Source of the DNA: Hyphomonadaceae bacterium | GTDB lineage: Bacteria > Pseudomonadota > Alphaproteobacteria > Caulobacterales > Aquidulcibacteraceae | Direction: 5' to 3' | Assembly (NCBI GenBank): GCA_025458365.1 | Contig: JALOSP010000143.1 | Coordinates: forward strand, 1 to 5,026 | Length of the DNA stretch: 5,026 nt | Shown here: positions 1 through 5,026 of the stretch, piece after piece | Layout of the letters: the number at the start of each line of letters is the position of its first letter | Numbering within the stretch: the stretch's first letter is position 1 | Program-made: the position numbers and the translations under genes | Notes under the pieces: generated by a model | What the model was told of the DNA's origin: nothing | The model's input: the letters and a program-made list of their open reading frames with translations, nothing else | Database searches by the model: none

Positions 1-398
1 AGTTCGAGGCCGGTGTCAGTCAGAATGAAGCATTGGCGGGCTTCAAATGCCCATGGCCAGTCGCCAGCGGCCCTCGGTGCATGGCGCAACACAAGGGTGG
101 CACCGTCTCCAGCGATGTCATCGACCGTCCAAGAGCTTTGCCAGCCCAGGCCGTGGATCGCATGTGGCTCTGGAGGGAAATTGCGGGTCAGGGCATGGTC
201 GATTCCATCCCAGGAAAAACGACCCTGATCGATCCGCCCGCAGAATGGCACCATCGGAAAACCGGCACCTGCCAGTGGGTTGCGCGGGTCAGTTGTGGCG
301 CGAAGCAAGGGTTGGCCGCGCCATGTCAGGGCTGAGGCCGAGCCGCCAGTGGCCGGATTGAGAGTGAGGCTGAAGCCCGCATGGGTTAGCGTAACCAT
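1..398 (-). CDS. Aldose 1-epimerase (GalM/YphB-like), partial, 3' end outside window
   Basis: Only the first 132 codons are present; the gene runs off the left edge. The family interconverts alpha and beta anomers of aldoses in the cytoplasm. Visible family signatures are a short beta-strand N-terminus (MVTLTHAGFSLTLNP), the block FPMVPFCGRIDQGRFSW at residues 47-63 (equivalent to the PxxNRI-G-F block of galactose mutarotases, with Arg55 as the expected sugar-binding arginine), and EPHAIHGLGW at residues 77-86, whose His82-Gly matches the first catalytic histidine. The form HxxHGxGW resembles the YphB-like subgroup more than classical GalM. The second catalytic histidine and the glutamate base would lie beyond the edge. 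The ATG at 398 is preceded by AGAAGG (405-410 on the plus strand), 6 nt away. The gene is divergent from the 882-residue gene. The true substrate cannot be read from the sequence. The family call is firm. Confidence 0.88.
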   Translation of the reverse strand, partial: MVTLTHAGFSLTLNPATGGSASALTWRGQPLLRATTDPRNPLAGAGFPMVPFCGRIDQGRFSWDGIDHALTRNFPPEPHAIHGLGWQSSWTVDDIAGDGATLVLRHAPRAAGDWPWAFEARQCFILTDTGLE

Positions 399-519
399 GG
401 GAAGCCTTCTAGTCGCCGATGCGATCCCCGTTCCAGCCAGTTTTGCAGACGCCCTGTCAGCCTTAACGCGGCTTCAAGACTAAACCGGTATTTGCGCGGG
501 TTGCGGCAAGGAGTGCGCA
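399..519. other. Divergent intergenic region, no confident promoter
   Basis: This 121-bp spacer separates the start of the minus-strand epimerase gene from the start of the plus-strand flagellin-motif gene. It holds the two ribosome binding sites (AGAAGG for the epimerase, AAGGAG at 508-513 for the large gene). I looked for a flagellar sigma-28 promoter, a sigma-54 promoter and an ECF-type promoter and found none with both elements convincing. TAAA at 481-484 lacks a GCCGATAA partner at the right spacing. TTTTGCA at 441-447 lacks the upstream GG required by sigma-54. Confidence 0.5.
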
Positions 520-3168
520 ATGACGGGTTTGGGCTCGCTGAGTCTGGGATTGTTTGGGGGGCTGACGTCATCGTCGCCCCGCATACAGTCGCTTGACCTG
601 TCTGTCTTGGGCCAGGCGTCCGCGCCGGTGCAGGCGCAAGGCCCGCCGGACCCGCGCCGTCTGACACCCTGGGACAGCAATGTCACCAAGCCGGACACAG
701 ACAGGCTGGCGCGTGAGGCGCTCAACAGCCGGTTTCTGGTGCAAACCAGTTTGGGCAATGGCCCCGGTTCTGCGGTCCGCAGCGGCAATGACCGCCAGCT
801 GTTCGTGCTGCACAACGCCTTGTCGCGCCTTTCGGCGCTGGCCGAAAAGATGACGTCCAATGGCCTGTCAGCGATCGAGCAGCGCCGTTATGAGGAACGC
901 ATTGATCGAGGGCTGGCCGAAATCCAGCAATATGCCCGCTCGGTGAAACTTGAAGACGCCGTCCTGCTGGGCGGGCGCAGGTTGAACGATCATCGCTCCG
1001 AACCGTTGAGCCGTCCGTCTGGCCGATATCAGACGCCGCCACTGGCCACAGGCGCCACGGACACCGTGCCTGACGCGTTCCTCGGCGAGCGCCGGTTTTC
1101 AATCGCCATCACCCGGCTGGGAGAGACCAGCACTGTGACTGTCGATCTGGCCGCCATGGGCACGACCCCGCGGACCTTGACCAATGTGGCCAGTTTCATC
1201 AACCAGACCCTGTCTGATGCCGGGTTCGAGACCCGCGTCACCAAGGTCGAGACCAAGGTGCCTGCAACCGTCAAGGACGGTCCTGAAGGGATCGAGCAGC
1301 GGTTCGAAGTTCGCCTGGCCACCGGCGAGCGGGCAAGGTTTGGCTCATTGGCAGCGCGCGAACCTGCGCTTTCGGTAGCGGGGGTGACCGTGGCTGCGGA
1401 TGGCAGACGGTCCAGTGCCGTTACCCGTCTGGTCGGGCTTGAGCCTGTGGGGTCGGGGGATGGCGGTGTGACCCAACCGTTCACCCGCGCAGCCACAGCC
1501 CGCGACGGTGACATCGTGGTCCGCTCCATGGTGCATGATGCGGACGGGAACACCTTTGTCGTGGCTGATCTGACCGGGCCGTTGGACGGGCTCCAGCCCA
1601 AAGCCGGGCAGGATGCTATCCTGCGCAAGATCGACAGCAATGGTGCCGTGGTCTGGACCAGACCACTTGGCGCAGGGGCGAGTGCCAGCGGGACCAGTGT
1701 CGCGCTCGCGCCTGACGGCCGGATCGCCATTGCAGGCCATGTGGATGGAAAGCTTGAGAACAGCACGGCGGTCACCGGCGATGGTCGCGATGCCTATGTC
1801 GCCGTGTTTGACTCCGAGGGTCGCGACCTTTGGTTCCACCAGAAGGGCGCAAGCCGCAATGACAGCGCGAGCAGCGTCGCTTTTGCGGCTGATGGCACGT
1901 TGTATCTGGCCGGCACCAGTACCGAGAGCTACGGCGGAGCCGAATCGCGGGGCGGGACCGATGCCTGGGTGCAGGCCTTTGATGCAACCGGGGTCGTCTC
2001 TTGGACCCAAAGCTTTGGCGGCGCGGGAGACGACACGCCTGCCGGGCTGGTAGCGACTGCGACCGGGCCGGTGCTGGTCTGGAATCAGCCGGATGGCGCG
2101 CGCATGGCCAGTCTCGATCCACTGAGCGGCGCCGTGACGGGGGGCATTCGCGATCTGTCGCAGGACGGGCTGGCCCGGGTCTCGCTGGTCACGGGCGATG
2201 GGACAGGTGGGATCGCGCTCGCAGGGGGTGGCTCGGGCACGGCGGTCGATCAGGTGCGTGTGATTGATCTGGCAAGCGGAACTGTGTCTGCCAGCCTGAC
2301 GTCGGCAGGCGAAACCATCCGCGCCTTGTCGGTTTCCAATGGCCAGGTGGCATTGGCGCTGGGGGCAGGGACCAATCCGACAACCGGTGAAACCGATCTG
2401 GCCCGCACGCTGGTGCGCGGCTTCGATCTGGCCACGGGCACGCAGACCTTCTCGCGCAGCCTTGTCATGGATTCCCGCCAGCCCATCAGTCTCGACCTCG
2501 ATCCTGTTCAGGACGAAACGCTGGCCGCGCTTGGCTTGCCGGCTGGTGACCTGACTTTTGGCGATACCGAAAGCCTGACCGACCGTACTGGCCTTCGCCC
2601 TGGCGACAGCTTCTCCATCGTGGTCAACGGCAATCGCGAACGCAAGATCGACATTGTTCAGGGCGACACCTTGCGAACGCTGGCCACCCGGATCAACCGT
2701 GTGCTGTTGAATGACGGGCGGGCCGAAGTGACGCTTGCCAGCGGCGCCAGCACCTTGAAGATCACTCCGGCGCGCGGCGACCGGATCGAATTGCGCGCGG
2801 GCAGGGGCGTGACAGATGCGCTGGCCCAGCTGGGGTTGGGCACAGGTGTGGCCATGGACCGGCCACGCGCAGCGGGGGCTGCCCGCTCTGTGTCTGATCC
2901 GCCACCCGTTGTGGCGCTCGAATTGCCAGACAGTGCCGATACCAGCAGCAAGGACAAGGCCAAGAGTTTCCAGTCCGCGATTGACGGGGCGCTACGTCGC
3001 ATCCGGATCGGCTATCGCGAGATCTCCAATGATCCCACCATGGTGGAGTTGCGCAAGCAGACTGCCGGTGGCCCGCGCCAGAGCCTGTCGGCCAGCGCCT
3101 CGGCCTATTACCAGAAGCAGATCAGCAGCGGTCAGGATGCGTTGCGCAGGCTTGGTGTTTCGGCCTGA
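520..3168 (+). CDS. Large flagellin-motif protein with beta-propeller repeats (FlaEY-like)
   Basis: The protein has 882 residues; its ATG is preceded by AAGGAG (508-513), 6 nt away. Layout: residues 90-152 are a helical stretch like the flagellin D1 N-terminal region, ending in LEDAVLLGGRRL. Residues about 190-245 form a first beta segment resembling a flagellin hook-IN motif (FSIAITRLG, then SFINQTLSDAGFETRV). Residues about 335-645 contain short beta-propeller repeats of the DAxVxxFDxxGxxxW type. Residues 692-778 form a second, clearer hook-IN-like segment (GDSFSIVVNG, DTLRTLATRIN). Residues 815-882 are helical, like a flagellin C-terminal region. There is no signal peptide or membrane segment, and no cysteine. 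The overall pattern recalls Caulobacter FlaEY, named as a modulator of flagellin expression, but I infer this from memory of the family and not from a search. An exported flagellar axial or filament-associated protein fits the sequence at least as well. No other flagellar gene is in the window. Confidence 0.6.
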   Translation: MTGLGSLSLGLFGGLTSSSPRIQSLDLSVLGQASAPVQAQGPPDPRRLTPWDSNVTKPDTDRLAREALNSRFLVQTSLGNGPGSAVRSGNDRQLFVLHNALSRLSALAEKMTSNGLSAIEQRRYEERIDRGLAEIQQYARSVKLEDAVLLGGRRLNDHRSEPLSRPSGRYQTPPLATGATDTVPDAFLGERRFSIAITRLGETSTVTVDLAAMGTTPRTLTNVASFINQTLSDAGFETRVTKVETKVPATVKDGPEGIEQRFEVRLATGERARFGSLAAREPALSVAGVTVAADGRRSSAVTRLVGLEPVGSGDGGVTQPFTRAATARDGDIVVRSMVHDADGNTFVVADLTGPLDGLQPKAGQDAILRKIDSNGAVVWTRPLGAGASASGTSVALAPDGRIAIAGHVDGKLENSTAVTGDGRDAYVAVFDSEGRDLWFHQKGASRNDSASSVAFAADGTLYLAGTSTESYGGAESRGGTDAWVQAFDATGVVSWTQSFGGAGDDTPAGLVATATGPVLVWNQPDGARMASLDPLSGAVTGGIRDLSQDGLARVSLVTGDGTGGIALAGGGSGTAVDQVRVIDLASGTVSASLTSAGETIRALSVSNGQVALALGAGTNPTTGETDLARTLVRGFDLATGTQTFSRSLVMDSRQPISLDLDPVQDETLAALGLPAGDLTFGDTESLTDRTGLRPGDSFSIVVNGNRERKIDIVQGDTLRTLATRINRVLLNDGRAEVTLASGASTLKITPARGDRIELRAGRGVTDALAQLGLGTGVAMDRPRAAGAARSVSDPPPVVALELPDSADTSSKDKAKSFQSAIDGALRRIRIGYREISNDPTMVELRKQTAGGPRQSLSASASAYYQKQISSGQDALRRLGVSA
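1612..2019 (+). repeat. Three beta-propeller (SBBP-like) repeats inside the flagellin-motif protein
   Basis: Three aligned blades are readable at residues 365-384 (DAILRKIDSNGAVVWTRPLG), 424-443 (DAYVAVFDSEGRDLWFHQKG) and 481-500 (DAWVQAFDATGVVSWTQSFG). The period is 59 then 57 residues. Between them recur SVAxxxDGxxxxAG segments (393-406 and 452-465). Weaker, degenerate copies probably continue on both sides (from about 337, and to about 645). The repeats have diverged at DNA level, so this is a protein-fold repeat and not a recent tandem duplication. Confidence 0.75.
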
Positions 3169-3173
3169 GACCC

Positions 3174-3806
3174 TTACCAGCGCAGCAGCCAGCGGCCCGC
3201 AAGAGCACCCACAGCAGCACTCAAGGCGATCCCGGCGACGTACCAGGTGGTCACGAACGCTATTGAATCCACCGGACAGAACCCGGCATAGACAATCGTG
3301 CCCACTGACCCGGACAGCGCCCCGATGGCTGCGCCGGCCAGAGTGAGCCGCGTGGGCGCGCCGTCACGCAGGGCCCAGACCAGACCAAGCGCGGTCGGGA
3401 TCGAAAACACCGGGATCAGCACCACGCACCATGGAAAGCCATTGCCGGTCCAGGCCGCCCAGCGGTGCTCGGGCATTTCGCTTGCCAGTGCGATGGCAGC
3501 GATCAGCAGGCTGGCTCCACCCATGATCAGCAGGGGCAAGGCTGCACGTGTACGGGCCAATGTGCGAGAGAGATGCATCGCAGCGCCCAATCCTGCAGTG
3601 CCGATCACGGCGGCAAACAGCGCCTTGGCGGCCACCGCCCACATCGCGGTGCCAAGATCGGGGCGAAACCCGAGCGTGGCTGACAGGGCGAGCAGTCCAA
3701 ATCCAAGGCCAACACCCAGCGCCAGTGCGATCCGGGCCGCAATCTGGCTCCGAGGGGTCGGCCCTTCATCGCGGGCCAGTGCGCGGATCAGTGTTTCGGT
3801 GTCCAT
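3174..3806 (-). CDS. nrsF: NrsF-family (DUF1109) membrane anti-sigma factor
   Basis: The protein has 210 residues, starting MDTETLIRAL after a short cytoplasmic N-terminus. Six hydrophobic segments are visible at about residues 22-45, 54-78, 88-109, 124-147, 152-175 and 182-207, which is the size and topology of the NrsF/DUF1109 family. In Caulobacter, NrsF holds the ECF factor SigF inactive at the inner membrane. Cys127 (in GNGFPWCVV) and Cys177 (in YAGFCPVD) are the only cysteines and lie 50 residues apart, matching the conserved pair that NrsF needs for stress signalling. The ATG at 3806 overlaps the sigma factor stop by one base (TGATG), with AGAAGG at 3816-3821 inside the sigma gene as ribosome binding site. 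The frame is open upstream of this start back to 4098, but that part is the sigma gene read out of frame. The stop lies 5 bp from the convergent large gene. The role follows from family and context; the inducing signal here is unknown. Confidence 0.85.
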   Translation of the reverse strand: MDTETLIRALARDEGPTPRSQIAARIALALGVGLGFGLLALSATLGFRPDLGTAMWAVAAKALFAAVIGTAGLGAAMHLSRTLARTRAALPLLIMGGASLLIAAIALASEMPEHRWAAWTGNGFPWCVVLIPVFSIPTALGLVWALRDGAPTRLTLAGAAIGALSGSVGTIVYAGFCPVDSIAFVTTWYVAGIALSAAVGALAGRWLLRW

Positions 3807-4375
3807 CAGACCAGACCTTCTTGTGAGTGGGGTGCGCGGTCGCTCACCAGTCGCTGCAACAGCTTCATGCCGCGATGGATCGATACCTTGATGTCGCTCT
3901 GGCTCCATCCGGTCAGGCTGGCGGCTTCGGCGACCGATTTTTCCTGCAGTTTCACCAGCTCGATCGAACGGCGCTGCTTGTCTGGCAATTGATCCAGAAG
4001 GCGTGCCACATCGCGGGCCGGGTCGCCCGCTTCGGGGGCTTCGCCTGCCAGCGCCTCGCTCCAGTCTTCGACCGGCACTTGCACACCGCGCTTTTTTTCA
4101 CGCCGGTAACGGTCAATCAGCCGATAGCGGGCAATCGCATGCACCCAGGCCAGAAGTGGCTGGGCGGGGTCATACATTGACCGTTTGGTGTGGACGGCAA
4201 TCAGGGTCTCCTGCACCAGGTCTTCTCCGTCCGAAGGAGTCATGCCGCGATTGCGGAAGTAGGATCGCAGCCGCACGGCCAATGCCGACAACAGCTCGGT
4301 CTGGGCCTGGCTGTCACCGGCAATTCCGGCCAGCATCAGCTTGCGCAATCGTTGGTCATCGCCTGTCACAGCCAT
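3806..4375 (-). CDS. sigF: ECF sigma factor, SigF type, paired with NrsF
   Basis: The protein has 189 residues, typical for a two-domain ECF sigma factor. Region 2 covers about residues 17-95, with the core-binding helix DLVQETLIAVHTK at 53-65 and the -10 recognition helix LLAWVHAIARYRLIDRYRR at 74-92. A charged linker (about 93-120) leads to region 4 (about 122-178), whose helix-turn-helix reads SVAEAASLTGWSQSDIKVSI at 147-166. An in-frame ATG farther upstream (4531) would extend the protein across the promoter and into trxB, and the ATG at 4393 overlaps the -10 element. The ATG at 4375 follows AGGGAG by 4 nt and is chosen for those reasons. The gene is first in an operon with nrsF, overlapping it by one base. 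A GTAACC/CGTAAT promoter directly upstream suggests autoregulation. By analogy with Caulobacter SigF it should drive an oxidative or metal stress regulon. The ECF assignment is firm; the SigF name rests on the NrsF partner and promoter. Confidence 0.88.
   Translation of the reverse strand: MAVTGDDQRLRKLMLAGIAGDSQAQTELLSALAVRLRSYFRNRGMTPSDGEDLVQETLIAVHTKRSMYDPAQPLLAWVHAIARYRLIDRYRREKKRGVQVPVEDWSEALAGEAPEAGDPARDVARLLDQLPDKQRRSIELVKLQEKSVAEAASLTGWSQSDIKVSIHRGMKLLQRLVSDRAPHSQEGLV
4091..4097 (-). other. A_AAA_AAG slippery heptamer in sigF (possible -1 frameshift site)
   Basis: Codons 93-95 of the sigma gene read GAA AAA AAG, which places the heptamer A AAA AAG in the zero frame, the arrangement used by programmed -1 sites such as E. 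coli dnaX. In the -1 frame a TGA (4098-4100) lies just upstream of the heptamer, and no stop follows until the end of nrsF. A possible stimulatory hairpin (CCGGTC-GAA-GACTGG) begins 15 nt downstream, farther than usual. No clear upstream Shine-Dalgarno-like stimulator is seen. Lys-Lys after a glutamate is common at the end of ECF region 2, so this may be coincidental. Confidence 0.25.
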
Positions 4376-4379
4376 TATG

Positions 4380-4385
4380 CTCCCT
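4380..4385 (-). promoter_or_regulatory. Ribosome binding site deciding the sigF start
   Basis: AGGGAG on the minus strand lies 4 nt before the ATG at 4375. It would sit at or near the 5' end of the message expected from the ECF promoter, giving a leader of only about 10 nt. Confidence 0.55.
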
Positions 4386-4391
4386 GCCGGC

Positions 4392-4419
4392 ATTACGAAC
4401 AGGTTTCTGCGCCGGTTAC
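4392..4419 (-). promoter_or_regulatory. ECF (SigF-type) promoter of the sigF-nrsF operon
   Basis: On the minus strand the -35 element GTAACC (4414-4419, preceded by T) is followed after exactly 16 nt by the -10 element CGTAAT (4392-4397). This closely matches the TGTAACC-N16-CGAA type of promoter described for Caulobacter SigF. Transcription would begin at about 4385-4387, about 10 nt before the sigma ATG, consistent with autoregulation. It is the only place in the window where I found both elements at this spacing. Confidence 0.72.
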
Positions 4420-4439
4420 ACGGCCACAACGCAGCCAAT

Positions 4440-4468
4440 CTGTCACACAGGGGTCGCTTCCCGATACT
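4440..4468 (+). promoter_or_regulatory. Possible housekeeping promoter of trxB
   Basis: CTGTCA (4440-4445) and GATACT (4463-4468) are separated by 17 nt and each match the sigma-70 consensus at 4 of 6 positions. Transcription would start at about 4475, inside the palindrome described next. This is a weak call made by eye. Confidence 0.25.
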
Positions 4469-4470
4469 GC

Positions 4471-4486
4471 CATGCATATATGCATG
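4471..4486. promoter_or_regulatory. 16-bp perfect palindrome, candidate operator upstream of trxB
   Basis: CATGCATATATGCATG is its own reverse complement. With one mismatched pair the symmetry extends to 22 bp (4468-4489, arms beginning TGC and ending ACA). It ends 19 nt before the trxB ATG and just before the ribosome binding site. Its AT-rich centre stands out in GC-rich DNA. A repressor or activator dimer site is the simplest reading; the binding protein is unknown. Confidence 0.5.
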
Positions 4487-4487
4487 A

Positions 4488-5026
<539 letters not shown>

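Noticed and set aside
391..418. GTAACC on the plus strand at 391-396, as a second SigF-type -35 element upstream of the large gene
   Set aside because: Sixteen bases downstream the sequence is TCGCCG, with no CGAA or CGTA -10 element, and the upstream T is missing. It also overlaps the epimerase start codon.
430..447. Possible sigma-54 promoter (TTTTGCA) before the flagellin-motif gene
   Set aside because: The obligatory GG 10 nt upstream of the GC is CC (433-434).
13..483. Short plus-strand open frames in the first 480 bases
   Set aside because: They lie opposite the aldose epimerase gene, whose conserved motifs are clear on the minus strand.
481..507. TAAA at 481-484 as a sigma-28 flagellar -35 element
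   Set aside because: The position expected for GCCGATAA reads GTTGCGGC.
1029..2010. Long antisense open frames (248 and 221 residues) opposite the large gene
   Set aside because: They are typical shadows in GC-rich coding DNA, show no recognisable domain, and lie opposite readable propeller repeats on the plus strand.
3144..3169. CAGGC...GCCTG as a terminator at the end of the large gene
   Set aside because: It has only a 5-bp stem with an 11-nt loop, lies within coding sequence, and has no T tract.
3807..3908. Upstream extension of NrsF to the ATG at 3908
   Set aside because: The extra 34 residues are the sigma region 4 coding sequence read out of frame. The start at 3806 has its own ribosome binding site and gives the usual family length.

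Overview
The window is GC-rich, densely coding DNA with short intergenic gaps, and it looks like an alphaproteobacterial chromosome. The evidence is an ECF sigma factor paired with a six-helix NrsF-type (DUF1109) anti-sigma protein as in Caulobacter, an alphaproteobacterial-style thioredoxin reductase, and a large flagellin-motif protein resembling FlaEY. A sphingomonad or Caulobacter relative is the best guess, but no rRNA or other taxonomic marker is present. No tRNA, rRNA, CRISPR array, insertion sequence or phage gene is visible. Layout from left to right: (1) The start of an aldose 1-epimerase (GalM/YphB-like) gene on the minus strand runs off the left edge. (2) A 121-bp divergent intergenic gap follows. 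(3) Next is an 882-residue plus-strand gene. Its flagellin-like ends enclose a run of short beta-propeller repeats, and the protein contains no cysteine. (4) Five bases beyond its stop, a convergent minus-strand operon encodes an ECF sigma factor and its membrane anti-sigma factor, overlapping by one base as TGATG. (5) A 130-bp divergent region carries a well-formed ECF promoter for the sigma operon (GTAACC-N16-CGTAAT) and a 16-bp perfect palindrome just upstream of trxB. (6) trxB (thioredoxin reductase) begins and runs off the right edge. The right half reads as a redox or envelope stress module. The sigma factor probably transcribes its own operon and is held inactive by a membrane protein that has a cysteine pair 50 residues apart, as in Caulobacter NrsF. 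A thiol-redox enzyme gene is divergently transcribed from the same spacer. The least expected observation is an A_AAA_AAG slippery heptamer between sigma regions 2 and 4. From it the -1 frame stays open for 95 codons and leads in frame into the anti-sigma gene, so a sigma2-NrsF fusion protein is formally possible. That could be chance and needs direct testing. The left half (epimerase and flagellin-motif protein) has no evident functional link to the right half.
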